Shown here in pieces: positions 15,475 through 25,282 of a DNA stretch of 64,000 nt. The position numbers and the translations under genes were made by a program. The notes under the pieces were generated by a model. It ran no database searches. It worked only from the letters and a program-made list of their open reading frames with translations, and was not told the DNA's origin. The DNA is from Lentzea pudingi (GTDB lineage: Bacteria > Actinomycetota > Actinomycetes > Mycobacteriales > Pseudonocardiaceae), in contig NZ_BMNC01000002.1 of NCBI RefSeq assembly GCF_014646255.1, positions 804,140 to 868,139 of the forward strand. The letters are read 5' to 3'. How positions within the stretch are numbered: the first letter of the stretch is position 1; the number at the start of each line of letters is the position of its first letter.

Positions 15475-16086
15475 CTAGTCCAGCGGGCGCAGCACGCGGT
15501 CCATCCACTCTCCGACGTAGCGGCCGACGTCGCCGACGGACGCCTTCAGCGAGTGGTCGCCCTTGAGCAGCACGACCTCGCGGTGCAGGCCGCGGACGGG
15601 CTGGCCGAACGGGTCGTTCTCGCCCTGCACGACCAGCGTGGCGACCTCGACCCCGTCGAGCTCGGCCATCCGCGACTTCTCCGGCTTGCCCGGCGGGTGC
15701 ACCGGGAACGCCAGGCACAGCACCGCGACGGCCTGGCCCTCGACCGACGTCCGGCAGGCCACCCGCGCGCCCGACGACCGGCCCCCGAACACCAGGGGCA
15801 GGCCGTCGAACCAGCGTTCGCCCAGGTCCTCGACCACCGCCAGCCAGGCCGTGTCGAGCTGGTTCGCCGGCGCCGGGGCACGCCGGCCCGCGACGCGGTA
15901 GGGCTGTTCGACCAACGCCACGTGCACGCCGACGGAGTTCGCGGCGTGGCACGCGGCGACGAGGTCCGGGGCCTCGACGCCGCCGCCGGCGCCGTGGCCC
16001 AGGAGCAGTGCGGCACGCGGTTCGTGGGCACAGTGCAGTGAGGCCCGTGCGGGGCCGTGCGGCGTGTCCACCACCAGCGTGGTCAC
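15475..16086 (-). CDS. Alpha/beta hydrolase family protein (KANL3/Tex30 type)
   Basis: A 203-residue compact alpha/beta hydrolase. It shows the oxyanion strand LLLGHGAGGGVEAPD, nucleophile motif FGGRSSGARVA (Ser near 104), acid region VQGENDPFG and His in LKGDHSLK near residue 183. The arrangement matches the small dienelactone-hydrolase-like group that includes KANSL3/Tex30. Substrate unknown. The GTG start overlaps the stop of the HMCES gene (GTGA), so the two are coupled, with the DinB gene after them. Confidence 0.82.
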   Translation of the reverse strand: MTTLVVDTPHGPARASLHCAHEPRAALLLGHGAGGGVEAPDLVAACHAANSVGVHVALVEQPYRVAGRRAPAPANQLDTAWLAVVEDLGERWFDGLPLVFGGRSSGARVACRTSVEGQAVAVLCLAFPVHPPGKPEKSRMAELDGVEVATLVVQGENDPFGQPVRGLHREVVLLKGDHSLKASVGDVGRYVGEWMDRVLRPLD

Positions 16087-16772
16087 GACAGCTCTGCGCG
16101 TTCGAGCAGGGAGGCGTTGTTGTTCTTCACGCTGTTCACATCGGTCGACACCGGGCGCAGCTCGAGCGCCTCCACGATCGACATGTCCGGGCTCAGCAAC
16201 TCACTCGGGTCGAGCGACGTCGGGTCGAGCCACGCCGACCAGCGGTCCTGGGGCAGCAGCAACGGCATGCGGTTGTGCACCTCGGTCAACGCGCCCATGG
16301 ATTCCGTGGTGAGCACTGCGCACGTGACGGTCGGAACGTCGTCCTTCCACCACACGGACCAGATGCCCGCCATCGCCAGGGACGTGTCCTCCCCGAGCGT
16401 CATGAAGTACGGCTGCTTGCGGCCCTCGGCCGGCTGCCACTCGTACCAGCCGGCGGCGGGGATGATGCAGCGCCGCTTGATCGCCGACTGCTTGTAGGCG
16501 GGCTTGCTCATGATGGTCTCGGCCCGCGCATTGATCATCTTCGCCGCGCCGGAGAGGTCCTTGGCCCAGTGCGGGACCAGGCCCCAGCGCATGACGCGGA
16601 TGCTGCGCTCCAGCTCCTCGTCCTCCGGCTTGCGCTCGACCACGGCCATGACGTGCTTGGTGGGAGCGATGTTGTAGTCCGCCCCCGGTGCCTCGTCGCC
16701 GGTCCCGTCCACCGCGTCGAACTCGGCCGCCAGCAGCGCCGGGTCCTTGGTGGAGGCGTACCTACCACACAA
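16083..16772 (-). CDS. SOS response-associated peptidase (HMCES/YedK), abasic-site DNA-protein crosslinker
   Basis: A 229-residue SRAP protein. The N-terminal Met must be removed so that Cys2 (MCGRYA) forms a stable thiazolidine crosslink with abasic sites in single-stranded DNA. The other active-site residues are in NIAPT, INARAET, AGWYEW and EVHNRMP, all intact. It protects stalled replication forks. Translationally coupled to the alpha/beta hydrolase gene, and divergent from aroA with 85 bp between. No LexA box was recognised. Confidence 0.93.
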   Translation of the reverse strand: MCGRYASTKDPALLAAEFDAVDGTGDEAPGADYNIAPTKHVMAVVERKPEDEELERSIRVMRWGLVPHWAKDLSGAAKMINARAETIMSKPAYKQSAIKRRCIIPAAGWYEWQPAEGRKQPYFMTLGEDTSLAMAGIWSVWWKDDVPTVTCAVLTTESMGALTEVHNRMPLLLPQDRWSAWLDPTSLDPSELLSPDMSIVEALELRPVSTDVNSVKNNNASLLERAELS

Positions 16773-16857
16773 ATCCGATCACCTCCGAAGTCTCGATAAT
16801 CCCACGTCCCGCACACCAGTGCGAACTGTCCGGGGACTGATGCGGGATCATCTGTGC

Positions 16858-18126
16858 ATGACTCAGCACTGGTCAGCCCCCAGCGCGTCCGGCCCAGTCC
16901 ACTCGACGGTGCCGGTGCCCGGCTCGAAGTCGATCACGAACCGCGTTCTGGTGCTCGCGGCGCTGGCCGATGGACCCTCCACGGTCCACGCCCCGCTGCG
17001 CAGCCGCGACACGGTGCTGATGACCGCCGCGCTCTCGTCGCTCGGCGTCGGCGTCACCGACCGCGAGGACGGCGGCTGGGACGTCCTGCCCGGTCTGCTG
17101 CGCGGCCCTGCCGACGTCGACTGCGGTCTCGCGGGCACGGTCATGCGCTTCCTGCCGCCCGCCGCCGCGCTGGCCGAGGGCGAGATCCGGTTCGACGGCG
17201 ACCCGCAGGCGCGGACGCGGCCGATGAGCACCGTGCTGGGTGCGCTGCGGTCGCTGGGCGTCGAGGTCGACGGGGACGCGCTGCCGTTCACGTTGCACGG
17301 CACGGGGTCGGTGCCCGGTGGTGAGGTGACGATCGACGCGTCGGGCTCGTCGCAGTTCGTGTCCGGGCTGCTGCTGTCCGCCGCGCGGTTCGACAAGGGC
17401 GTGACGATCCGGCACGACGGCAAGCCCGTGCCCTCGTTGCCGCACATCGACATGACGGTCCAGACGCTGCGGTCCGTCGGCGTCGAGGTGGACACGGGCG
17501 TGCCGGACGTCTGGCGCGTCGAGCCCGGTGTGATCAAGGCCCGCACGTGGCACGTGGAGCCGGACCTGTCGAACGCGACGGTGTTCCTCGCGGCGGCCGC
17601 GGTGACCGGTGGCGAGGTGACGATCCCGCACTGGCCCTCCACCACGACGCAGCCCGGTGACGCGGTGCGCGGCCTCCTGGAGCGCATGGGTTGTGAGGTC
17701 GAGGTGTCGGAGCGCGGCCTGACCGTGCGCGGCCCGGCGAAGCTGTCCGGTGTGGACGTCGACCTGCGGGACGAGAGCGAGCTCACGCCGACGGTCGCGG
17801 CACTCGCGGCACTGGCCGAGGGCCGCACGACCATCCGCGGTGTCGCGCACATCCGCGGCCACGAGACCGACCGGATCGCGGCACTGGTCAACGAGATCAA
17901 CGCGATCGGCGGCACCGCGACCGAGACCGAGGACGGCCTGGTCATCGACCCCGCTCCCCTGCGCGGCGGGCTGTGGAAGGCCTACGCCGACCACCGGATG
18001 GCCACGGCGGGCGCGATCATCGGGCTGGTGGTGCCGGGCATGTCCGTCGACGACATCGGGTCGACGACCAAGACGATCCCCGACTTCCCAGGCATGTGGG
18101 ACGCCATGCTCACCGGGGGCGCGTAG
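16858..18126 (+). CDS. aroA: 3-phosphoshikimate 1-carboxyvinyltransferase (EPSP synthase)
   Basis: Sixth step of the shikimate pathway: transfers the enolpyruvyl group of PEP to shikimate-3-phosphate. The 422 residues show [18 protein letters not shown] at 20, [13 protein letters not shown] at about 82, [24 protein letters not shown] and [18 protein letters not shown]. The start ATG 16858 is the first that leaves the usual short N-terminus; there is no Shine-Dalgarno sequence. It is two bases upstream of rsgA, the same pairing as in M. tuberculosis (Rv3227-Rv3228). Confidence 0.97.
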   Translation: MTQHWSAPSASGPVHSTVPVPGSKSITNRVLVLAALADGPSTVHAPLRSRDTVLMTAALSSLGVGVTDREDGGWDVLPGLLRGPADVDCGLAGTVMRFLPPAAALAEGEIRFDGDPQARTRPMSTVLGALRSLGVEVDGDALPFTLHGTGSVPGGEVTIDASGSSQFVSGLLLSAARFDKGVTIRHDGKPVPSLPHIDMTVQTLRSVGVEVDTGVPDVWRVEPGVIKARTWHVEPDLSNATVFLAAAAVTGGEVTIPHWPSTTTQPGDAVRGLLERMGCEVEVSERGLTVRGPAKLSGVDVDLRDESELTPTVAALAALAEGRTTIRGVAHIRGHETDRIAALVNEINAIGGTATETEDGLVIDPAPLRGGLWKAYADHRMATAGAIIGLVVPGMSVDDIGSTTKTIPDFPGMWDAMLTGGA

Positions 18127-18128
18127 AA

Positions 18129-19127
18129 GTGAGCAAGCAGGACTGGCACCGGCTCGACGAGTCCGACGTGCGCGTGCGCCCCGGCAAGGGCACGAGGCCG
18201 CGCAGCAAGAGACGCCCGGAACACGCCGACGCCGAGACGGCGATGGTCATCGGCGTCGACCGCGGCCGCTGGACGTGCGCGATGGAGTCCGGTGCCGTCG
18301 TCACCGCGATGCGTGCGCGCGAACTGGGCCGCACGCCCGTCGTGGTCGGCGACCAGGTCGGCATCGTCGGCGACACCTCCGGCCAGCCGGACACGCTGGC
18401 CCGCATCGTGCGCGTCGAGGAGCGGACCTCGGTGCTGCGCCGGACCGCGGACGACACCGACCCGTTCGAACGGGTCGTGGTCGCCAACGCCTCGCAGCTC
18501 ATCATGGTCGTGGCGCTGGCAGACCCCCCGCCGCGCACCGGTTTCATCGACCGGTGCCTCGTCGCCGCGTACGCGGGCGGCCTGGAACCGGTGCTGTGCC
18601 TGACGAAGTCGGACCTGGCCTCGGCGGACTCGCTGCTCGCGCTCTACACCGAGCTCGCCGTGCCGGTGGTCGTGACGAGGTCCGACGAGGAGCCCGCCGA
18701 ACTGCGCGCAAGGCTCGCGGACACGGTCTCGTGCCTCATCGGCCACTCCGGCGTCGGCAAGTCCACTTTGGTCAACAAGCTCGTACCGGACGCGAACCGC
18801 GCGGTGGGCGTGGTGTCGGGCGTCGGCAAGGGCCGGCACACCTCCACCCAGGCCGTCGCGCTGCGGCTGCCCGAGGGCGGCTGGGTCGTGGACACGCCGG
18901 GCATCCGCTCGTTCGGCCTCGCGCACATCACGCCGGACGACATCGTGAAGGCCTTCCCGGACTTCGCCGAGGCCGCCGAGGAGTGCCCGCCCGGCTGCGG
19001 CCACCTGGGCTCGCCGGAGGACCCCGGCTGCATGCTCGACGAACTCGTGCCGGACGCACCGGGGCGGTTGACGTCGTTGCGGCGGTTGCTCGCGTCCCGA
19101 GCCGGCTTGGACGACTACACGGATTGA
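18129..19127 (+). CDS. rsgA: Ribosome small-subunit-dependent GTPase A
   Basis: A 332-residue circularly permuted GTPase that checks late maturation of the 30S subunit. An OB-fold domain (about 35-110) is followed by G4 LTKSDL, G1 GHSGVGKSTL and G3 DTPGIRSFGL in the permuted order, then a zinc finger with Cys-Pro-Pro-Gly-Cys-Gly-His and a later Cys (CPPGCGHLGSPEDPGC). GTG 18129 starts two bases after the aroA stop, so the two form an operon. Confidence 0.96.
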   Translation: MSKQDWHRLDESDVRVRPGKGTRPRSKRRPEHADAETAMVIGVDRGRWTCAMESGAVVTAMRARELGRTPVVVGDQVGIVGDTSGQPDTLARIVRVEERTSVLRRTADDTDPFERVVVANASQLIMVVALADPPPRTGFIDRCLVAAYAGGLEPVLCLTKSDLASADSLLALYTELAVPVVVTRSDEEPAELRARLADTVSCLIGHSGVGKSTLVNKLVPDANRAVGVVSGVGKGRHTSTQAVALRLPEGGWVVDTPGIRSFGLAHITPDDIVKAFPDFAEAAEECPPGCGHLGSPEDPGCMLDELVPDAPGRLTSLRRLLASRAGLDDYTD

Positions 19128-19137
19128 GGTTGCGCAG

Positions 19138-19671
19138 GTGAGTCACACTTCCCGCGTGAACAGACTTCTGGGGGTCGCCGTGCTGTGCGCTGCGCTCACC
19201 TCGTGCACGGCGGAGATCCCCGGACCGCCGCCGAAGCCGGTGCCGACGACGTCACCGCGCATCGACAAGCCGCGGAACGTCTCGGCGTTCGACCCGTGCA
19301 AGGCGCTACCGACCGATGGCAGCCAGTGGTTCCTCAAACCGCCGACCGTTCCACCGGCGATCGAGAACCCCGGCGTCTGCGGCTACACCTTCGGCACCCT
19401 GAAGGTGCACGTCAGCATCGACGAGTTCGAGTACGACGAAGTCAAGAAGAGCAACCCGAACGGCCACCAGGGCGAGATCGACGGTCACACGACGTGGTTC
19501 GCGTGCGACACGGACGCGTCCACTCTGGACTGCGGCGTGTGGGCGGCGGTCGGCTACGCGCGAACGCTCACCATCACCACGCAGGACCCCAGAGCTGACG
19601 AGTCCTGGCTGCTGCGGATGCGGACCATGCTGGTGACGCACGTGCTCGACCGCCTGCCGAAATCATCATGA
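19138..19671 (+). CDS. DUF3558-like lipoprotein, paralogue 1 of 4
   Basis: A 177-residue exported lipoprotein. The signal peptide VNRLLGVAVLCAALTSC ends in the lipobox LTSC, followed by a Pro/Thr-rich linker containing TTSPRIDKPR and then a DPCKAL motif typical of DUF3558. Pairs of Cys (CGYTF, ACDTD, DCGVW) probably form disulphides outside the membrane. Function unknown. It lies 10 bases after rsgA and its stop overlaps the next ATG (ATGA), starting a run of four overlapping paralogues. GTG 19138 or GTG 19156 could be the start. Confidence 0.78.
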   Translation: MSHTSRVNRLLGVAVLCAALTSCTAEIPGPPPKPVPTTSPRIDKPRNVSAFDPCKALPTDGSQWFLKPPTVPPAIENPGVCGYTFGTLKVHVSIDEFEYDEVKKSNPNGHQGEIDGHTTWFACDTDASTLDCGVWAAVGYARTLTITTQDPRADESWLLRMRTMLVTHVLDRLPKSS

Positions 19672-20174
19672 GTCACACTCTCCGCATGAACACACGCCTG
19701 GGGGCTGTGGCGCTGCTGATTGTGCTGACCGCGTGCTCGACGCCCGCACCGCCACCCGCACCCGCCACCCCGACACTGCGCGACCTCGCCACGGTCGACG
19801 CCTGCACGCTGCTCGTCGAGTCGGACTTCGCGAAGCCCTTCACGAAGGCACCCGAACCGCTCAACGAGCCGTTGAGCTGCCGTTGGTCGATCGAGGGCCA
19901 GCGGATCTGGATGAGCGTCGAGAACGAGTCGCTCGACCAGGCGAAGGTCCGCGTGGTCGAGGGCTCCGAGCTCACGGTCAAGGGGCACAAGGCGTGGTGG
20001 GGCGTGCAGCCCAACAGCTCCGCCGACGACCCGAGCAACATCGGTGTCACCGTGACCGAGCTGTCGGCGGACCGCGTGCTCGTGGTCACCGCCGAGAAGA
20101 CCCCGCGCAACTACGACGTCGGGTCCCTCTCCCGCACCCGGTCCGAGACCGTGGTGCAAAGGTTGTTCACATGA
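19668..20174 (+). CDS. DUF3558-like lipoprotein, paralogue 2 of 4
   Basis: A 168-residue lipoprotein starting MSHTLRMNTRLGAVALL, near-identical in its first residues to paralogue 1 (MSHTSRVNRLLG), with lipobox LTAC at about residue 20-23. After a proline-rich linker comes VDACTLLVESDF, the shared DxC-LL core. Only one further Cys (LSCRWS) is present, so there is a single disulphide. The ATG overlaps the previous stop and its own stop overlaps the next ATG. Confidence 0.78.
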   Translation: MSHTLRMNTRLGAVALLIVLTACSTPAPPPAPATPTLRDLATVDACTLLVESDFAKPFTKAPEPLNEPLSCRWSIEGQRIWMSVENESLDQAKVRVVEGSELTVKGHKAWWGVQPNSSADDPSNIGVTVTELSADRVLVVTAEKTPRNYDVGSLSRTRSETVVQRLFT

Positions 20175-20641
20175 TGCGACTGCTTCCGGTGTTGCTCCTC
20201 GCCCTGACGGCCTGCGCGGCGTGCACGACGTCCGCGCCGAAGTTCGTGGACGCGGATCCGTGCTCGCTGCTGCGGTCCGGTGACGTGGGCGAGTTGAAAG
20301 GCACCCCGGCCAGGTCGGGCCAGGCGTGCGACTTCACGTTCGACTCGCTGACGGCGGAGTTGACGTTGCGGGAGGCGGCGTTCGCGGACGAGTCGCAGAA
20401 GCTGCTGGCCGACGGCGGCTACGGCGGTGCGATCGCCGGCGGTGAGGGCGAGAGCAACAACCGGCCGCTGACGACCAGGTGCACGGACTCCTCCGGCGTC
20501 GTGACGTGCGACGCCGTCCTGGAGGTGCGGGACCGGCAGCTCGTCGGAATCCAGGTGGTCCAGCGCAGCACCGATCGCAACGTGGTCGGACAGGTCATGC
20601 AGACCCTCGCGGCGAAGGCCTTCGAGAGGCTGCCGAAGTGA
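20171..20641 (+). CDS. DUF3558-like lipoprotein, paralogue 3 of 4
   Basis: A 156-residue lipoprotein with signal MMRLLPVLLLALTAC (lipobox LTAC) and almost no linker before DADPCSLLRSGDVG. Further Cys residues in QACDF, TRCTD and VTCDA. It is the shortest of the four, lacking the Pro/Thr linker. ATGA overlap with the preceding gene and GTGA overlap with the following gene mean that all four depend on one transcript and coupled translation. Confidence 0.78.
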   Translation: MMRLLPVLLLALTACAACTTSAPKFVDADPCSLLRSGDVGELKGTPARSGQACDFTFDSLTAELTLREAAFADESQKLLADGGYGGAIAGGEGESNNRPLTTRCTDSSGVVTCDAVLEVRDRQLVGIQVVQRSTDRNVVGQVMQTLAAKAFERLPK

Positions 20642-21168
20642 AGCGTTCGCTGCCATTGCTGCTTCTGCTGGCGGGCTGCTCCGCCGCCCCTGTCGCGGCA
20701 CCGCCGAGCACGACCACGACGACCACGACTGAGACGACGGTCGTCACCACGTCCCCGCGCATCGACACGCCGCGCAGACTGCCGGCCGACCCGTGCCAGT
20801 TGCTGGTCGCGGCGGACTTCGACACCCCGCTGGCGGGCACACCGGCTCCGGATCCCGCCATTCCGCGGTCCTGCGTCTACCAGGAGGGCAACACCGGCAC
20901 CGACTCGGACATGTTCGTGGTGGTGGCGTTCTTGGGCGCCTTCGAGAAGCCGGCGAACGCGTCGGGCGAGATGCTCATCAAGGGGCACTCGACGGCGATC
21001 TCGTTCGCCGTCCGGCCCGGCGTGATGCAGTCCATCTACACCGTCGCCGTCAACGCGACCGAGTCCTACATGGTCATCGTCGACCTGCCGAAGGCCAACT
21101 CGGCGCAGGTCTCGCAGATCGCACTGGGCAAGGCGCAGCAGGCCTTCGGGCGGCTTGTCACATCCTGA
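20638..21168 (+). CDS. DUF3558-like lipoprotein, paralogue 4 of 4
   Basis: A 176-residue lipoprotein: VKRSLPLLLLLAGC signal with lipobox LAGC, a long threonine-rich linker (seven consecutive Thr), then TTSPRIDTPRRLPADPCQLL, a linker-plus-core sequence shared with paralogue 1. One more Cys in RSCVYQ. Related proteins in mycobacteria are cell-envelope lipoproteins without a proven role. The GTG overlaps the preceding stop; the epimerase gene starts 22 bases after its stop. Confidence 0.78.
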   Translation: MKRSLPLLLLLAGCSAAPVAAPPSTTTTTTTETTVVTTSPRIDTPRRLPADPCQLLVAADFDTPLAGTPAPDPAIPRSCVYQEGNTGTDSDMFVVVAFLGAFEKPANASGEMLIKGHSTAISFAVRPGVMQSIYTVAVNATESYMVIVDLPKANSAQVSQIALGKAQQAFGRLVTS

Positions 21169-21190
21169 CGCGCTGTCTCGTCCCCAGGTC

Positions 21191-21912
21191 ATGAAGGTAT
21201 TCGTGATCGGTGCGACGGGTGTTCTCGGACGAGAGGCGGTCCCCCAGCTGCGGGCGGCCGGGCACGAGGTCGGGGTGCTGGACCGGCACACGACCTCGTT
21301 GTTCGACGTGGATCAGCTCACGGCCGCGTTCACGGGCTACGACGCCGTGCTGAACCTCGCCACCCGCATCCCGTTGAGCGCCAAGGCCGTGCTGGCCAGC
21401 GCGTGGGCGGAGAACAACCGCCTGCGCACCGAGGGCAGCGCCGCCGTGGCCGAGGCCGCGACCAGGGCCGGGGTCGGGCGGGTCGTGCAGGAGGGCATCT
21501 CGTTCGTCTACGCCGACGGCGGTGACCGGGAGCTGGACGAGAGCGCGCCGCTGCGGCCCGTCGGGCACATCGCGAGCTCGGTCGCGGCGCAGCAGAACGT
21601 CCTGAAGCACCCCGGCGGCGTGTTCCTGCGCATCGGGATGCTGATCGGGGGTGACGCCCAGTCGCCGCCGGTGCTCGTGGGCGACGGCTGGATGTCGGTC
21701 GTGCACCCCGCCGACGCCGCCGCGGCAGTGATCGCCGTGCTCGACGCGCCGCCAGGGATCTACAACGTCGGCACGCCGGTGCTCAAGCGGGACACGGGAA
21801 TCACGCGCCTGCCGAACTTCATGGGCAGGCTCGCCGCGTCGTTCGAGGTCTTCGGGCGTTCGCAGCGGGTGGTGAGCACGAAGCTCACCGAGACCACCGG
21901 CTGGAAGCCGCG

Positions 21913-21919
<7 letters not shown>
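21191..21919 (+). CDS. NAD(P)-dependent epimerase/dehydratase family protein (extended SDR)
   Basis: A 242-residue Rossmann-fold protein. The dinucleotide loop is VIGATGVLGREAV at residues 5-17; DAVLNLATRI follows the fourth strand. The usual catalytic YxxxK is not obvious: the corresponding place reads HIASSVAAQQNV, so it may be an NmrA-like or redox-sensing member rather than a classical epimerase. ATG 21191 begins at the first strand. Its 3' end overlaps pruA by seven bases on the opposite strand. Confidence 0.78.
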
Positions 21920-23544
<1,625 letters not shown>

Positions 23545-23567
23545 TCCCCCATCGTGGCACGCGGTAG

Positions 23568-23573
23568 TAGGGT
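23568..23573 (+). promoter_or_regulatory. -10 hexamer TAGGGT before the VOC-family gene
   Basis: TAGGGT fits TANNNT and ends seven bases before the GTG at 23581 without a Shine-Dalgarno sequence, indicating a leaderless mRNA. It lies in the 36-base pruA-VOC divergent region. Confidence 0.5.
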
Positions 23574-23580
23574 CCGTCGG

Positions 23581-23967
23581 GTGGCGCGGGTGACTGGCAT
23601 CGGCGGGGTTTTCCTGCGTTCCCGGGATCCTGTGCGCCTGGCCGCCTGGTACCGCGACAACCTGGGCGTGCCGATGAGCGAGAAGGGCACCGTCACCTTC
23701 CACTGGCTCGACACGGCGACGAACGAGTTCCCCGGCACGACGACCATGGCGTTGTTCGCGCAGGACACGGAGTACATCGGCGAACCCCACCAGCGCACCA
23801 TGCTGAACCTGCGCGTGGACGACCTGGTGTCGTTGATGGCCAAGCTGAAAGCGCGCGGTGTCGAGGTGCTGCCCGACACGGAGGACTCGGAGTTCGGCCT
23901 GTTCGGATGGTGTGTCGACCCCGAGGGCAACAGGATCGAGCTGTGGGAGCCCGCGGAGGGAATGTGA
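23581..23967 (+). CDS. VOC (glyoxalase/bleomycin resistance) family protein
   Basis: A 128-residue vicinal-oxygen-chelate fold protein with two beta-alpha-beta-beta-beta units: GVFLRSRDPVRLAAWYRDNLG and LRVDDLVSLMAKLKARGVEV, ending in DPEGNRIELWEP with the metal-ligand Glu. The first-module His/Glu ligand is not clear, so metal use is uncertain. Substrate unknown. Its stop overlaps the following GNAT start (TGATG). Confidence 0.87.
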   Translation: MARVTGIGGVFLRSRDPVRLAAWYRDNLGVPMSEKGTVTFHWLDTATNEFPGTTTMALFAQDTEYIGEPHQRTMLNLRVDDLVSLMAKLKARGVEVLPDTEDSEFGLFGWCVDPEGNRIELWEPAEGM

Positions 23968-24794
23968 TGCTGGAAGAAGCCGTGCGCGCGTTGCGCGAAT
24001 GGCAGCACGACGACGAGCCGTTCCAACTCCACCCGGGAGATGTGGGCTGGTACTGGCGTTTCGGGGCCGAGGCGACGGCCGCGGCGGTCCGGACCTGGCG
24101 GACGGACGGGCGGATCGTCGCCGTGGGACTGCTCGACGGCGAGGACCTGCTGCGGTTCACGATCGCGCCGGACGCCCGTGGCGACGACGCCCTGGCGTTG
24201 CGGCTGGCCGACGACATCTGCGATCCCGAACGCGGTGTTCTTCCCGCCGGGACCGTCTACGTGGAATCCCCTCGGGGCACGCGGTTCCAGGAGTTGATGT
24301 TCGAACGCGGCTGGCAGTCGGACGTGCCGTGGACGCCGTTGCGCCGTGATCTCGCTGCGCCCGTGCCGGATTCGGGCGTGCGGGTCGAGGTGATCGGGCC
24401 TGATCGGGCCGACGTGCATGCGGGCGTGATCAGGGCGTCGTTCGAGAAGTCGACGTTCACCGGGGAACGCTGGCACGCGATGGCGTCCGGCTCACCACAT
24501 GCCGACGCCCGTTGCCTGGTCGCGTTCGACGACGGGGAAGCCGCCGCGGCGATCACGGTGTGGTCGGCCGGTACCGGCAGGCCCGGGTTGGTCGAACCGA
24601 TGGGCGTGCACCGCGACCACCGGGGCAAGGGTCTCGGCAAGGCGATCACGCTCGCCGGCGCGGCGGCGTTGCGCGAGCTCGGCTCGTCGAGCGCGCTCGT
24701 CTGCACGCCGAGCTCGAACGCCGGTGCGGTCGCCACCTATCGGGCAGCGGGGTTCGCCGCGCTGCCCGAGGTGCACGACCAGCGCCGGGGCTAG
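23967..24794 (+). CDS. GNAT family N-acetyltransferase
   Basis: A 275-residue protein whose C-terminal half is the GNAT domain: VEPMGVHRDHRGKGLGKAI (acetyl-CoA loop at about residue 210) and SSNAGAVATYRAAGF. The N-terminal half (WYWRFGAEATAAAVRTW) is a degenerate second GNAT unit or a substrate domain. The start overlaps the VOC stop, with GGAGGGAATG upstream. The TAG stop interlocks with that of the convergent DUF6912 gene in a shared CTAG (24791-24794). Confidence 0.83.
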   Translation: MLEEAVRALREWQHDDEPFQLHPGDVGWYWRFGAEATAAAVRTWRTDGRIVAVGLLDGEDLLRFTIAPDARGDDALALRLADDICDPERGVLPAGTVYVESPRGTRFQELMFERGWQSDVPWTPLRRDLAAPVPDSGVRVEVIGPDRADVHAGVIRASFEKSTFTGERWHAMASGSPHADARCLVAFDDGEAAAAITVWSAGTGRPGLVEPMGVHRDHRGKGLGKAITLAGAAALRELGSSSALVCTPSSNAGAVATYRAAGFAALPEVHDQRRG

Positions 24795-25282
24795 AGGAGC
24801 TCCAGCACGAACGGCAACTCCTGCGCCGCGTACCAGGCCAGTTCGTGGTCCTCGGCGCTGCCCAACGCGAACTCCGCGTCCGGGTCGCCGAGGTCCGCCG
24901 CGTCGATGACGTCCGCGGCCGCGCGCACGTCCTGCTCGGCCTCGGCCGTGTCGAGGTGCACGGCGGCGACGTCCTTGATGCTGAACGAGCCCCCGACCTT
25001 CACCACCGAGAAGTCGAGGTCCGGGCGCAGCGTCACGTCGTCCATGTCCACCGCGAGCACCGCCCGCCGCGGCTCCGCCTTCTCGTCGGCCGCCAGCAGC
25101 CGCAGGGAGGCGCGGGCGGCGTCGAGCATCGCCGCGTACTCCAGCTCTTCCGTGTCGCCCGCCGCGTAGGACTCGCGCAGCGCCGGCGTCAGCGCGAACG
25201 CCGTGCCGGTCACCGGGGCCAGTTCGCCGCTGTCGACGAACGCCCGCAGCATCGGCACCGTGGCCGGGATGTAGACCCTCAT
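24791..25282 (-). CDS. DUF6912 family protein, conserved actinobacterial hypothetical
   Basis: A 163-residue acidic soluble protein starting MRVYIPATVPMLRAFVDSGE, the recognisable beginning of DUF6912. No catalytic motif is visible; AVLAVDMDDVTLRPD and LAWYAAQELPFVLELL are the conserved later parts. The ATG overlaps the stop of the acyltransferase gene upstream (ATGA), making it the third gene of an operon with the phosphotransferase and the WS/DGAT genes. Function unknown. Confidence 0.8.
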   Translation of the reverse strand: MRVYIPATVPMLRAFVDSGELAPVTGTAFALTPALRESYAAGDTEELEYAAMLDAARASLRLLAADEKAEPRRAVLAVDMDDVTLRPDLDFSVVKVGGSFSIKDVAAVHLDTAEAEQDVRAAADVIDAADLGDPDAEFALGSAEDHELAWYAAQELPFVLELL

